DNA from: Gemmatimonadota bacterium
GTDB lineage: Bacteria; Latescibacterota; UBA2968; GCA-2709665
Length of the DNA: 64,000 bases
Reading direction: 5' to 3'
Assembly (NCBI GenBank): GCA_028874335.1
Contig: JAPPJY010000047.1
Location: 1 to 64,000 of the forward strand
This document shows positions 45,334-55,146 of the stretch, piece by piece. The translations under genes were made by a program, and so were the position numbers. Below the pieces are notes generated by a model that did not search any database, was not told the DNA's origin, and saw nothing but the letters and a program-made list of their open reading frames with translations. Position 1 is the stretch's first letter, and every line of letters begins with the position of its first letter.

Positions 45334-46980
45334 TTAATTCTCCACTTCTTTGAGCAGTTTTTCCAACCCCTCTGTAATTTCTCGTTCGATTGCCAGCACC
45401 TCACGGATGAGATCGGCCGGATCTTCGTCGGGAACGGGCTCGGCGACGCGGGGTTTGTATCGGGAGGCGGCCAGGTTGTAGTCGTTTTCGGCAATTGTCT
45501 CGAACGACGACCACCAGCAAGCCGGCTCATCCGTTCCCGGATCGAGCAGCACGTTGGCCTCCTCTCCCGGCGGCTTCTCAAAACTCGATGACTTGTATTC
45601 GTCCCAGGCCGCGAGCAGCCCGGGAATGTCGTTCTTGTCCGGCGTTTCAGGCCGAACACCGCCCTGAATCTTTTCGGGGTCGAAACCGTCGTTCCCGATC
45701 TCGTAGAACCAGACCCGTCTTGTCGCCGCCTTTCCTTCCGCCGGCTCGTTCGCTGGGCGGCGGAATACGAGAACTGAGGTCTTGACACCGGCGTAGGGTT
45801 TGAATACACCTGCGGGAGGCGATACGACGGCCAGCAACTCGCACTCCCGCAACAATTTCTGTCGCAGGTCCTTGTGCGCCCGCGTCGAGCCGAAGAGTGC
45901 GCCTTCGGGAAACACAACCGCGCACCTTCCGCGCGGTGCAAGCGAACGCAGCATTAAACCAAGGAACCGGAGTTCACTCTTCCGCGACTTCGATGGCAGG
46001 TCCTGACGGATGGACTCGCTGGGGATCTGTCCGGCGAACGGCGGATTCGAAAGGATCACTCGGTAGCGTCGGTTCAGGTCCTCCTCGGTGAGGCCGCTCA
46101 TCTCGGAAAGGACGTTTCCGCGCTTGAGGTTTGCCCGCCGGATCCCGTGCAACACCAGATTCATCATGGAGATCCGCATCATCTGGCGCGAAACGTCAGT
46201 ACCGTAGATAGATGCCTCAAACAAACTCCAGTCCGGAATTTTCTCACCGGCGCCCTTCCGGTACGTCTGGAGTCGCGGCATCTCTTTCTTCACCTGATCC
46301 AGCGTCTGCCCCCGCTGTTCGAGCCAGTCCTCTCCGTAAATCGGCGCCTCCTGGGGTTCTTCGCTGTACCGGGCGAGGATATGATCCACCACGTCAATCA
46401 GAAATCCCGCCGTCCCGCATGCGGGGTCGTACACGGTGTCACCCAGGTCCGGATTGACCATTTCAACCATGAAAGCGCGGATTTGGCGAGGCGTTCGAAA
46501 CTGACCATTCAGCGCGGACTGGCCCAGATGTGTCAACAGATACTCGAAGATGTCGCCCTTGATGTCGGGTCCAAGCTTTCTGAAATCGATTCCATCGAGT
46601 TCGTCGACCACCTGTTTCAGCACGTTCGGATCGACAATCTCCAGTACCGCGTCGCGAAAGTACTCCGCCACCTGCGGATCGTCCTTTACCAGCGACGCCA
46701 TATAAGGAAAGACTTCATCCCGTACAAAGTTCCTGAGTTCTTCGCCGCTTTTGAAATGCCAACTGGACCAGCGGAACCGATCGGTCTGGAGGGGGAAGAG
46801 ACGCGCGTCATCCCCCGCGCCGAGGCGACCCTGCAGTTCACGGACCGACTCCTCTTCGTCCAGAAGCTTCAGGTAGATGAGGTACGAGATCTGCTCGATG
46901 TACGTTACCGGATTGGTTACACCGCCCGCCCACAGAATATCTGTGATCCGGTCAAGCTTTCGTCTCAGGTTCTGGTCCAT
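45334..46980 (-). CDS. hsdM: type I restriction-modification methyltransferase subunit
   Basis: A 548-residue adenine-N6 DNA methyltransferase. An N-terminal helical domain (MDQNLRRKLDRITDILW, YLIYLKLLDE) is followed by the SAM motif DPACGTAGF at residues 185-193 and the catalytic NPPF at 312-315. The C-terminal extension ends in a coiled segment (LAIEREITEGLEKLLKEV) that contacts HsdS. The ATG at 46980 is chosen over the upstream in-frame start at 47004 because it matches family N-termini. Its partners are hsdS at 42990 and hsdR at 49622; an antitoxin and a DUF262 gene are interleaved. Confidence 0.93.
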   Translation of the reverse strand: MDQNLRRKLDRITDILWAGGVTNPVTYIEQISYLIYLKLLDEEESVRELQGRLGAGDDARLFPLQTDRFRWSSWHFKSGEELRNFVRDEVFPYMASLVKDDPQVAEYFRDAVLEIVDPNVLKQVVDELDGIDFRKLGPDIKGDIFEYLLTHLGQSALNGQFRTPRQIRAFMVEMVNPDLGDTVYDPACGTAGFLIDVVDHILARYSEEPQEAPIYGEDWLEQRGQTLDQVKKEMPRLQTYRKGAGEKIPDWSLFEASIYGTDVSRQMMRISMMNLVLHGIRRANLKRGNVLSEMSGLTEEDLNRRYRVILSNPPFAGQIPSESIRQDLPSKSRKSELRFLGLMLRSLAPRGRCAVVFPEGALFGSTRAHKDLRQKLLRECELLAVVSPPAGVFKPYAGVKTSVLVFRRPANEPAEGKAATRRVWFYEIGNDGFDPEKIQGGVRPETPDKNDIPGLLAAWDEYKSSSFEKPPGEEANVLLDPGTDEPACWWSSFETIAENDYNLAASRYKPRVAEPVPDEDPADLIREVLAIEREITEGLEKLLKEVEN

Positions 46981-47351
46981 TAGACAAGTACACCCGTAAA
47001 CCAAAGGATAGCTGCTTCACCGTCTTTCCGAGTAACTTCGTCCACGTCACGGCTATGCCGGATGCTGTTTCGCAGATCCGCCAATTGATGGAATCTCATC
47101 GCCAAACCTTCCTTTGTGCCGGAGCGGTTGGAGAAACGTGGCCACAGATTCTTGTTGACGACTTAATCCTGCAATTCTCGAAAATCACCAAAATCCAGTT
47201 GATCAGTTGCGGTCTGGTAGTGGCTCAACTCACGAACTGGATTTGACGTGATCACGACTTGCATGCGTTCTGTTGTCTTCGCCTTAACGTGATCTGTCAG
47301 ACTTGAAGGACCATCATCAAGTCCCCCAGCGATTAGTTTCAGAAGAGTTAG
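46981..47351. other. intergenic region between hsdM and the DUF262 gene
   Basis: In this 371-base gap no gene is supported. A 63-codon plus-strand frame (47055-47246) has no ribosome site and no resemblance to known proteins. The palindrome GTGATCAC occurs near 47249, and GTGATC recurs near 47290; these could be regulator half-sites but that is speculation. Confidence 0.4.
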
Positions 47352-49205
47352 TTAGACTTCTTCAATCTGTGTGTCCATCGCCCGCAGTCGAGGCGAACGA
47401 GACTTTACGACTGAATCCTCGATGGCGTCTCGGATCGTCCGCTCACGTTCAGCCAGGAAGAGGTCGAAATCATCTGGCGTAAATGGATCCTTCAATAGGA
47501 TATCTAAGGCTAAAGGCGAAATGAAGTGGGTCTCAAGAACATCACGCACAGCAGATTCGCCGACTTCGTCAATTAGCAGTGGGAGGTACACGTTTGGGAG
47601 TTGGCTTCGAATCACATCCCGGTTGGTAGCCCCAGTAAGCGGTGTACGATTGAGGATAGTATCAATCTGGCCACCCAAGTTTCTTTCCTTTCCCCAACTT
47701 TTCGGCACGATATGATGGTCGTCCAACTCGTCGTGCTGGGGAACGGTGTCGGTTCTCCAATCTCGCGCACCATTCAATACCAACAGATTAAATATACCGT
47801 TGTACACCGATGTACCACTCCGCGTCTCGGTCCTTAGTTCAATGGTTCGAATCTGCTCACGGAATTCAGCAATCAAACCCGGTTCAGCCGAGTCATCTTC
47901 GAACCAAGCTTTTACGTCTTGGTAGTCCCGCGCGCTCGTCGATTCCACCGATCCCGAATAGCGTTTAAGAAAAACACTTGCCCAGTACCATTGCCGGATT
48001 TTGCGCTGGGCGTCTGGTTGACTGAAGTCGGGCAGGTTCCCCGCTTCGGTCTGCAAGGCCGAGAAGACTGGCAAGATCGAAACGTATGGTAGAAATCGTG
48101 AGGCAATCGCACCGAATCCCGTAGGATAACTCAACAGTCTTATGGCTTTATCCAAGGCAGCGACAGCCTCAGTCCAAAGGCTCTCAAACTCAGCCTTACC
48201 AGGAATTAACACCTCGCTACGTAACGTGCCGTCGGGCTCCCGGACCTGCCGCTCCTGACCAGGGAGAAGATAGTAGAGATATTTCGGCGAGCAGTAGGCT
48301 TGACGCAGGATGGACATAACTTGCAGGATATAGACGTTCATTCGATCGGTGTTGACAAAACGGAAACTCGGTCGCGGTTCCGCCTCACGCCACATATACC
48401 GCAATTGCAGACCCTTGGGACGCAACATTGCATTGATCAAATCGAACACGTCGAGACGTACACCCCTACTGTTTACCTGCGTGAAAATATCACACACCTT
48501 GTCCAATTGTAGATCCTGATCAAGTTCGATATATGCGATCTGATACTCTTCGGTAATGCCTTTCAAATGATCCCCAAATCGACGAGCACACTCGATGTTT
48601 TGATGTGCTGATTGTTCCTCATCAGACTCTGGCCGTTCCTGAGCCAGCCTTGCCTTTTCTTCCCAGTACTTCTTGTAGGCATTGACCCATTCGAACAGTG
48701 CCCAGCCGGTTTTTCCGATCACCGAAAGTGGGAACATGTGCTCGGCATACTGCCTTTCAGGGTCATTACTCAGTCTCTCCCCACGTTTTGTCCAGTCATA
48801 GGTAAATGCGTCATCATAGGCTTCTTCAATAAATTTATCTACGCGGATAAAATACCGGAATCTACTCGCGCGTCTGGGTGCTTTCGCATTGGGTGACATG
48901 AATGCATAGTACATTGCTGTCAGGCGTTGTTGGCCATCCAATACGATAAAGTCGGTTTTTCCGACGGCACCATTGAAAGCATAAATTGGCTCACACGATA
49001 ACGCTTTGAAATTTTCTTCTTTTCCCTTCCACAGCAACAAACTACCTATATAATAGTCTCGAAAGATCGAGCTCATTAGTGCGCTGATATCCCAAGGTTC
49101 CCACTCAAAATCCCGTTGGAAATCAGGAATTACAAACCTTCCTTCCCTAAGCCAATTGACTAACGTGGTTAGGCTAACATGGTTGGGTTTCTGCGCGTCT
49201 TTCAT
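47352..49205 (-). CDS. DUF262 domain protein with HNH nuclease (GmrSD-like)
   Basis: A 617-residue protein. The DUF262 NTPase/ParB-like part has IPDFQRDFEW at residues 26-35 and LDGQQRLTA at 89-97, and VNSRGVRLDVFDLINAML follows. The C-terminal DUF1524/HNH part has DDHHIVPKSWGKERN near 495, with the His-His pair and a later asparagine. Such proteins (GmrSD, SspE, BrxU relatives) cut modified DNA or act with phosphorothioate or BREX systems. AGGAG lies nine bases before the ATG. Position between hsdR and hsdM suggests it complements the type I system by attacking phage DNA that is protected by modification. Confidence 0.88.
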   Translation of the reverse strand: MKDAQKPNHVSLTTLVNWLREGRFVIPDFQRDFEWEPWDISALMSSIFRDYYIGSLLLWKGKEENFKALSCEPIYAFNGAVGKTDFIVLDGQQRLTAMYYAFMSPNAKAPRRASRFRYFIRVDKFIEEAYDDAFTYDWTKRGERLSNDPERQYAEHMFPLSVIGKTGWALFEWVNAYKKYWEEKARLAQERPESDEEQSAHQNIECARRFGDHLKGITEEYQIAYIELDQDLQLDKVCDIFTQVNSRGVRLDVFDLINAMLRPKGLQLRYMWREAEPRPSFRFVNTDRMNVYILQVMSILRQAYCSPKYLYYLLPGQERQVREPDGTLRSEVLIPGKAEFESLWTEAVAALDKAIRLLSYPTGFGAIASRFLPYVSILPVFSALQTEAGNLPDFSQPDAQRKIRQWYWASVFLKRYSGSVESTSARDYQDVKAWFEDDSAEPGLIAEFREQIRTIELRTETRSGTSVYNGIFNLLVLNGARDWRTDTVPQHDELDDHHIVPKSWGKERNLGGQIDTILNRTPLTGATNRDVIRSQLPNVYLPLLIDEVGESAVRDVLETHFISPLALDILLKDPFTPDDFDLFLAERERTIRDAIEDSVVKSRSPRLRAMDTQIEEV

Positions 49206-49343
49206 GGTGTATATGCTCCTGCATAAGGTTTTGGAGGTTTAGACTCTTACAGTAAGACTTCAACGCAAAATGCATACAAAATTAATCATGCTGCTTGCAC
49301 ACGGTATGGTGTTGGAATCCCCCCACTGCATCAGCCGACGCCC

Positions 49344-49373
49344 GCCCTTCGACAACCCTTTGGCAGGCTCAGG
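49344..49373. repeat. variant of the dispersed CCTTCGACAGGCTCAGG repeat
   Basis: GCCCTTCGACAACC then TTTGGCAGGCTCAGGA is a copy of the 59994-60012 element with a short insertion in the middle. Confidence 0.55.
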
Positions 49374-49405
49374 ACAACGGCTCAGGGGACGGCTCGGCTT
49401 CTGCG

Positions 49406-49425
49406 ACTCCCCCTCAAGGGGGAGT
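49406..49425. repeat. palindrome ACTCCCCCT-CA-AGGGGGAGT
   Basis: A perfect 9-bp inverted repeat around a two-base centre in the gap between hsdR and the DUF262 gene. It could act as a terminator-like hairpin or be a small dispersed repeat; no T-run follows on either strand. Confidence 0.6.
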
Positions 49426-49621
49426 GATTGGAACGTCAAACGGCCACCCGCGTTCATTTCCACGTATTTGGTTGCGGCTGAATAACGCGAAGCCACAACG
49501 GCATTCTGGCAACGGATTTTGGACATTCTGCGAATTTTCCGTGATCCCTTGATTTTCGACTACGGTCGTGGATAAGTACTATGATTCTGGTGCATTTGGG
49601 AGAACTGTACAAATGTGAGTG

Positions 49622-51913
49622 TCAGCCGGCCGTTCTAAACACCTCGGCGTCCATCCGCTCGACGACCTCCTTCAGGCCTTCCTCACCGAAGAGTTTCACG
49701 CCTTTGCCAGCCGCGTCGAGGATGGAAAGCGGCGGTTTGAAGAGGTCATCGACCCGAACATGGCCGGTCGCGATACCGCGGTTCTTGAGCAGGCAAAGGT
49801 ATTCGGCCTGAGGCGGCGTGAACTGGCGTGAGACCAGCCAGGCCCGGAAGGCTTCCTCCCGCTCTTCCTCGCGGCTCTTGATAGTCAACCGCCCGAGAGC
49901 GGCGCGGATGAAGTCGATGAGGTTGCCTCCGGGGTCTCCGTAGGCGCGGCGAAGGTTGTCCTCGTTAAAGTAAAGTTCGGGTCGATTAAGGCGCCCTATA
50001 AGCTCCTCCTCCTGCGCGGGAGTTAGAGGTGTCTCGTCCCTTACTTTGCCAAGAATTGGATCGTCGTCTACGTCGGCGCGAATCGCCTCCACCCAGCGAG
50101 TGACGTAGTCAGTCTTGTCGATGCGTTCTCCCTCGGGGCCAACCTCGATGTATGAGACCGCTTCGAGCCACTCGTCTTCGAGTCCCAACTCCACGAGTTG
50201 CCGTTGCGGATCGGGGTGCTTCTCATCTCCGCCGGGGGCAGGACCGCCGCCTGCGCCCGTGAAGACGTCGGTATCGCTATCATTGAAGTACTGGTGATTC
50301 CGAAAGAAATCGTAAATCACGAACCTTCTCTTCTGAATATGCGGCGCGGTACGGGTGCCGCGGCCTCGCATCTGCTGATAAAGAATTGGACTCCGGACCC
50401 TTCGACAGAGCACCAGATGCAGGATCTCACGGCAGTCGAAACCGGTGTCGAGCATGCCTACGCTCACCGCGACCATGGGATACGTCTCACGCTTGAACTT
50501 CCGGATCAGGGCATCCGGATCGGCTACGTCGGATGTGATGACTTCTGCGTATTGACCCCGGTGTTCAGGATGCAACTCATTCAGATACTGCGTCAGTCGC
50601 GCGGCGTGGCGCTTTGTGATTGCGAATACGATTGATTTCCCAGGCCCCGGATCCTGACCGGGCGCCAATTCGCAATAATTGTTCCAGGCCAACCGGTCAA
50701 ATTCCTGCATCATGAGGCGGTTGGTCTCCTCATTGGTCCAGCGGCGCTCGAACTCAACGGGATCGTAACGTTCGTCGTCAACGTCGGCGCCCTCAGCCAG
50801 AATCTCGGTGATGCCGGTCGCAAAGCGGTAGGGCACGAGATACTCTTCGCGAAAGGCATCCTTGATCGAATAGGCAAAGTCGGGGCTGCCGGGTTCGCAT
50901 TGATAAAAATCAAAGGTGTTGCGTTCAATGTAGGCAGCCGGCGTAGCTGTAAGACCTATATGGAACGCCTCGAAACGGGTAAGAGCGGCCTGCCATGCGC
51001 CGTAGATGGAGCGATGGCACTCGTCGGCGATGACGACGTCGAAGTAGCCTGCCGTATATTCTTCCAGGCGCCCGATCATCGTCTGAAGCAGCGCCACGGT
51101 GATCTGCTGCTCCTGTCGAGCCATGCCAGGACGCAACCAGTAGCTCGGATAAACAGAGAGAATGTCCTGGATCGCTTCTAGAGCCTGCTTCGCAAGTTGT
51201 TCGCGGTCCACCAGAAACAGGACGCGCTCGGCCCGGCCGGCCTCGAACAGGCGTTTGAGGTAAAGGCAATTGAGATCCGTCTTCCCAGTGCCGGTGGGAA
51301 GTTCGATCAGGAATCGCCGCTTGCCCAGTTCCATCGCGTGGTCGAGCGCCTTCATCGCCTCCGTCTGATAGGGCCGTACCGCGCGGGTCTCGCCCTGGCG
51401 TATGTAATGTTCCGGTATCTCAACCGTCGCCAAAGCCCGGCGGCCTGCGCGCATCGTGACCGCGCGTTCGAGGTCACGTTGCGAAAAGAAACCGGAGATG
51501 GGTCGCGCGTCGGCGTTCCCGTAGTCCCAGAAGTATATTAACTCGCCGTTGGTCAGAAAAATAAACGGCGCATCGAGAGCCTTTGCGTATGGCAGTGCCT
51601 GCTGCTTGGCAACGTAGGGATTAATGGCGTTTTTCTTCGCTTCGATCACCGCAAGCGGGCGGCCGCGACCGTCGTAGAGGACGTAGTCCGCGCGCCCGCC
51701 GGTCGCGACGCCCGTGCCCTCACGATCAATTCCTGACACATCCGTCTTTCCGGGCGAATCGCCGTACATGTCTGCCGACTCTCTTACGCCAATCGCTTCG
51801 GATAGATATACCTCAGTGCGAACCATCGACTTGTCAGCAGGGTCCCACCCAGCTTGCCTGAGCAGTTCGTCGATCGCAATGCGGGCGTCCGCCTCGCTCT
51901 GGTGCGGGTTCAT
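49622..51913 (-). CDS. hsdR: type I restriction enzyme, DEAD-box translocase/nuclease subunit
   Basis: A 763-residue HsdR of the EcoEI-like size class. The N-terminal nuclease has RADYVLYDGRGRPLAVIEAKK split here as D76 and E91-x-K93. The helicase core has LPTGTGKT at 205-212, VIADECHRS as motif II, and LDTGFDCREILHLVLCRR with QQMRGRGTR as motifs V-VI. It translocates and cuts unmodified DNA with HsdM and HsdS. The ATG at 51913 has GAGAAAAG upstream; ATG at 51931 is an alternative. It is the first gene of the minus-strand defence island in transcription order. Confidence 0.93.
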   Translation of the reverse strand: MNPHQSEADARIAIDELLRQAGWDPADKSMVRTEVYLSEAIGVRESADMYGDSPGKTDVSGIDREGTGVATGGRADYVLYDGRGRPLAVIEAKKNAINPYVAKQQALPYAKALDAPFIFLTNGELIYFWDYGNADARPISGFFSQRDLERAVTMRAGRRALATVEIPEHYIRQGETRAVRPYQTEAMKALDHAMELGKRRFLIELPTGTGKTDLNCLYLKRLFEAGRAERVLFLVDREQLAKQALEAIQDILSVYPSYWLRPGMARQEQQITVALLQTMIGRLEEYTAGYFDVVIADECHRSIYGAWQAALTRFEAFHIGLTATPAAYIERNTFDFYQCEPGSPDFAYSIKDAFREEYLVPYRFATGITEILAEGADVDDERYDPVEFERRWTNEETNRLMMQEFDRLAWNNYCELAPGQDPGPGKSIVFAITKRHAARLTQYLNELHPEHRGQYAEVITSDVADPDALIRKFKRETYPMVAVSVGMLDTGFDCREILHLVLCRRVRSPILYQQMRGRGTRTAPHIQKRRFVIYDFFRNHQYFNDSDTDVFTGAGGGPAPGGDEKHPDPQRQLVELGLEDEWLEAVSYIEVGPEGERIDKTDYVTRWVEAIRADVDDDPILGKVRDETPLTPAQEEELIGRLNRPELYFNEDNLRRAYGDPGGNLIDFIRAALGRLTIKSREEEREEAFRAWLVSRQFTPPQAEYLCLLKNRGIATGHVRVDDLFKPPLSILDAAGKGVKLFGEEGLKEVVERMDAEVFRTAG

Positions 51914-52186
51914 TTGACTTTTCTCATCCATTAGAAACATCAATATAGGCAAAACAAATGCCATTGTCCACTTTTGCCAATTACACGCGAAATTTGCCTT
52001 GAAACCCATCCAATTGCCGAGTTATGGCGACCGAGTACGGTAGAATTCCGGATCAAATCTCAACTAAAAAAAGAAACCATAAGAACTCTTATGGTTTCGC
52101 AAATTCGCATGTGGTCGGCTTTCGACGGTACGAGTAATGAATTCGATTTCGTTCCGACTACAATGGGGACTTCACCCGTTGACATC

Positions 52187-52681
52187 TCACCCCGTCCAGC
52201 AGCCGGATGCCAGCTTCGGCCAATGGAGAGGTCTCGTCTCCACCGCGTAAGTCCAGGCGACTGTGAACGACTCTTTCACTCGTACCGGCACCAGCACCCG
52301 GCGATAAAGACTTCGACCGCCGGGGCGGAAGCCTTCCAGGCGGTCGATGGCGGGCAGGCGGGGCTCAGGATCGTCGAATTCGAGCAATTCCCCGCGCACG
52401 ACGCTGCGACCGCTCGAAGGCGGAACGGCCGGGCTTTCCGCCAAGAGCCAAGGCTCGATGTCACGCGCAAGGCGTTCCTGTGTGACCGCGTCGGCCGCGG
52501 AATCGGCGGTTCCCGTGGCGAGGATATCCTCATCGGGCACTTCGAGAAACGGGATCCGATCGGGCCGGATATAGAGGCATCCACGGACCAGCGCCTCTTC
52601 AACCGCCAGCACGCCGCGACAGTAATCGTCGTGGTTGGAGAACCCGCGCTTGAGGGTGCCGTAGACGAAGAGGGCGATCAA
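52187..52681 (-). CDS. gamma-glutamylcyclotransferase-like (AIG2/GGCT) protein
   Basis: About 164 residues. LIALFVYGTLKRGFSNHDDY is the N-terminal GGCT signature with the substrate loop YGTL, and the core continues ALVRGCLYIRP, VVRGELLEFDD and LPAIDRLEGFRP, with the probable catalytic glutamate in IDRLEGF. Family members release 5-oxoproline from gamma-glutamyl compounds or cut gamma-glutamylamines. The start is the TTG at 52681, since upstream in-frame codons have no family similarity. It is divergent from the metallo-hydrolase gene on the plus strand. Confidence 0.8.
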   Translation of the reverse strand: MIALFVYGTLKRGFSNHDDYCRGVLAVEEALVRGCLYIRPDRIPFLEVPDEDILATGTADSAADAVTQERLARDIEPWLLAESPAVPPSSGRSVVRGELLEFDDPEPRLPAIDRLEGFRPGGRSLYRRVLVPVRVKESFTVAWTYAVETRPLHWPKLASGCWTG

Positions 52682-52782
52682 ACATCCGGACCGGGCTCCC
52701 GCCGTGTGCGTGTCAGCGCTTCGTGCCACAGGCGCACCCCATTCCGTGCTTTGCTTTCGAGTTCGCGATCGATATGTTGTCC

Positions 52783-52810
52783 GGGCGCCCACAAGGGACG
52801 CCCCTACAAG
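52783..52810. repeat. imperfect palindromic dispersed repeat
   Basis: GGGCGCCCACAAGGGACGCC followed by CCTACAAG matches a motif (GGGCG-x-CC-ACAAGGG-x-CGCCCCTAC) that recurs between genes in many bacterial genomes. It lies upstream of the metallo-beta-lactamase-fold gene. Confidence 0.55.
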
Positions 52811-52903
52811 ACGGAGGGGAATTATCGGGAGGCGAAGTCACCGGGGTCGGTGGCCAATCTCCTTTGCGAGTCAGAATTCATCCCAAAACTCAGCGAGTCC
52901 ACA

Positions 52904-53821
52904 ATGAAACCGATCTATCTGAAATGGACCGGCTGCGGCGGTTTTGAAGTCCGTACGGACGCGATCAACTTCGCCTTCGACCCCTACCTTTTCGGAGTGC
53001 ATCTGACCGGCGCTTCGCCCGATCTCGATTACATTTTCATCAGCCACGAACACTTCGATCATTGCCACCCGGGCACGCTTCGCCGTCTTTGTCAAGGTAA
53101 TCGCTTCAAGAAAGTCTACGTAAGCCCCGGGTGCTGCGACCCCGACCGGCCGGTGGACGAAAAATACCGCGACGCCGCATTCGACCGGGACCTGCCCATC
53201 ACCAAATACCTGGACCACCAACTCGTGCAGGTGGTCTTCCCCGGGTACCTGAGCCACGTCGGCGGCGAATCCCGCAGCTTTCCCGGACCCTTCGAACTGG
53301 ACCTCGGACCCATTCACGTGGACATTATCGAGAGCGGAGAGAACCAGAGGCCCGACCTCCCAAACTGCGGATACCTCGTCACCATCCGGGATCTCGACAT
53401 CTCATTCCTACATACAGGTGACCTCACGGAGCCCTACCGTGCGCTGGAGAAGCTGCGCGGAAGGGTCACCTATCTCATCCACATGAAGTTGGGCCTGACG
53501 GAATGGGGCGGCGAGGAACGTTCGGACAAGCTCATTCAATGCATCGACGCCATCGAGCCGGAGTTTCTGATACCCATCCACTACCGCACCGACCGCGCTT
53601 CCGACCCCATCCCGCACGGGACGTGGCCGCCCGACGTCACGGACGTGGCCGCGTTCATCGAATGGATTCGGGAGGCCGTGGGGCACAGGACCCGCGTACT
53701 GCCCTTCACCGCCGGGGTGGAATACGAAGTGGAACTGCCCTCAAAGCGGGTCCTCTGGAAGTGGAACTGGTTCAACACATGGACCGAGCCGTCCTGGCGT
53801 GACGACCGATCCAACGAATAG
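52904..53821 (+). CDS. metallo-beta-lactamase-fold hydrolase
   Basis: A 305-residue MBL-fold protein. SHEHFDHCHP at residues 47-56 is the zinc motif H-x-E/H-x-D-H; LHTGDLTEPY and IPIHYRTD give the later metal ligands. The second residue of the motif is Glu (H-E-H), as in UlaG/UPF0173-like hydrolases that act on sugar lactones or phosphodiesters. TTTGCGAG and then AGCGAG precede the ATG. Long open frame upstream of 52904 is antisense to the GGCT gene and is not coding. No operon partner is evident. Confidence 0.85.
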   Translation: MKPIYLKWTGCGGFEVRTDAINFAFDPYLFGVHLTGASPDLDYIFISHEHFDHCHPGTLRRLCQGNRFKKVYVSPGCCDPDRPVDEKYRDAAFDRDLPITKYLDHQLVQVVFPGYLSHVGGESRSFPGPFELDLGPIHVDIIESGENQRPDLPNCGYLVTIRDLDISFLHTGDLTEPYRALEKLRGRVTYLIHMKLGLTEWGGEERSDKLIQCIDAIEPEFLIPIHYRTDRASDPIPHGTWPPDVTDVAAFIEWIREAVGHRTRVLPFTAGVEYEVELPSKRVLWKWNWFNTWTEPSWRDDRSNE

Positions 53822-53886
53822 ACTGGCTGGGACGATGCGGAAGTCGATCAGAGACCGGATTCGCGAAAAACACCGGTTCGCCCTGA

Positions 53887-54984
53887 TCAGAAGACGATCA
53901 GGCCCCGGGCCACTTCACCCGCCACGAGCGCATCGAAGGCCTCGTTCGCTTCATCCACGCCGTACTTCCGCGTCACCAGTTCGTCAATCTTGAGCTTGCC
54001 TGCCAGATAGAGCTCCACCATCCGGGGAAAATCGTCCCACGTCCTGGCGCTGCCGTATCTGGAGCCCCGCATGATGCGCTCGTTCGCCTGGAGTTTTCCC
54101 GTATCGAACGTCACCGTGGAGCCGGTTGGCGGCAACCCGATCAGTACGCACTGGCCCCTGGACGCCAGGCAGTCCCATGCCTGGTTGATGACCTCGGCAA
54201 CACCAACGGCCACGAACGAGTAATCGGCGCCCCGACCCGTCAGGTCCCGGATCGCCTCCACGGGATCGGCCTCGGCGGCGTGGATCGTGTGGGTGGCGCC
54301 GAACGACTTTGCATATTCGAGCTTTTCGGGATTGATGTCCACGGCGATTATAGGGTGGGCCTGCACCAGCGTTCCACCCTGGACCGCGTTCAGGCCGATA
54401 CCGCCCGTTCCAAACACCGCCATGCTCGCCCCCGGCGTCACCGCGGCGGTGTTGATCACCGAACCCACGCCCGTCATCACGGAACATCCGATCAGCGCGG
54501 CCACGTCCAGCGGCATATCCTCGCGAATGGGCACGGCGCACGACGCCGGCATCACTGAATAGGAAGAAAAGCTGCACGCCGGCCCGTAGTGGTAGACCGT
54601 TTCCCCGCGCAACTTCATTCTCGAGGTGCCGTCCATCAACACACCGTTGGACGGCACGCCGCGTTCGCACAGGTGGGAAAGACCGGTAACGCAATAGTGG
54701 CAACGTCCGCAGGTGGGAGACCACGAGAGGATCACATGATCCCCGGGTTTTACGTGCGTCACGCCGGGGCCGACTTCCTCCACCACGCCCGCCCCTTCGT
54801 CACCCAGCACCATCGGCATGGGAAACCCGGTCCAGCCCCCGTCCACGACGTGCAGACAACTGTGACAGACCCCGCTTGCCACCATGCGAACCATGACTTC
54901 GTCCTGCTTCGGCCCTTCCAGGTCCAGGTCCTCCACGACCAGCGGCTTGAGCGGCTCCAACAGCACCGACGCCTGCATTTTCAT
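53887..54984 (-). CDS. zinc-dependent alcohol dehydrogenase
   Basis: A 365-residue medium-chain dehydrogenase of the class III/aryl-alcohol type. Catalytic zinc ligands are in VASGVCHSCLHVVDGG (C39) and LGDEGAGVVEEVG (the H-E pair reads D-E here); structural zinc cysteines are in CGRCHYCVTGLSHLC; and the NAD site is VFGTGGIGLNAVQGG. It oxidises an alcohol or S-hydroxymethyl-thiol with NAD. The ATG at 54984 is the first of two (MKMQASVLLEPL). It stands alone, 162 bases from the next minus-strand gene. Confidence 0.88.
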   Translation of the reverse strand: MKMQASVLLEPLKPLVVEDLDLEGPKQDEVMVRMVASGVCHSCLHVVDGGWTGFPMPMVLGDEGAGVVEEVGPGVTHVKPGDHVILSWSPTCGRCHYCVTGLSHLCERGVPSNGVLMDGTSRMKLRGETVYHYGPACSFSSYSVMPASCAVPIREDMPLDVAALIGCSVMTGVGSVINTAAVTPGASMAVFGTGGIGLNAVQGGTLVQAHPIIAVDINPEKLEYAKSFGATHTIHAAEADPVEAIRDLTGRGADYSFVAVGVAEVINQAWDCLASRGQCVLIGLPPTGSTVTFDTGKLQANERIMRGSRYGSARTWDDFPRMVELYLAGKLKIDELVTRKYGVDEANEAFDALVAGEVARGLIVF

Positions 54985-55146
54985 GGCAAACCTCCCGCGT
55001 TTTCAACATCCGTCATTCATTTGGTCCATCCGTTTCCATTATGGTACGAAAAAACATGGGGATTCGCAGCAGAAATCCTGCAGCCGAAAAAAAGCCCGGG
55101 CAAACCATCGGTTTGACCAGGCTAAAGGACAATGGTACCGAAAGTG

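Larger units (their letters stand above)
49206..49621. other. intergenic region with repeat elements
   Basis: No gene is seen in these 416 bases. They hold a variant of the CCTTCGACAGGCTCAGG type repeat at 49344-49373 and a 20-base palindrome at 49406-49425 (listed separately). The repeats are of the kind spread through intergenic sequence in many uncultivated bacteria. Confidence 0.6.

Noticed and set aside
47055-47246. 63-codon plus-strand frame between hsdM and the DUF262 gene
   Set aside because: No ribosome site and no resemblance to any known protein.
51974-52903. Upstream extension of the metallo-hydrolase frame
   Set aside because: It is antisense to the GGCT-like gene and has no family similarity; the MBL fold starts cleanly at 52904.
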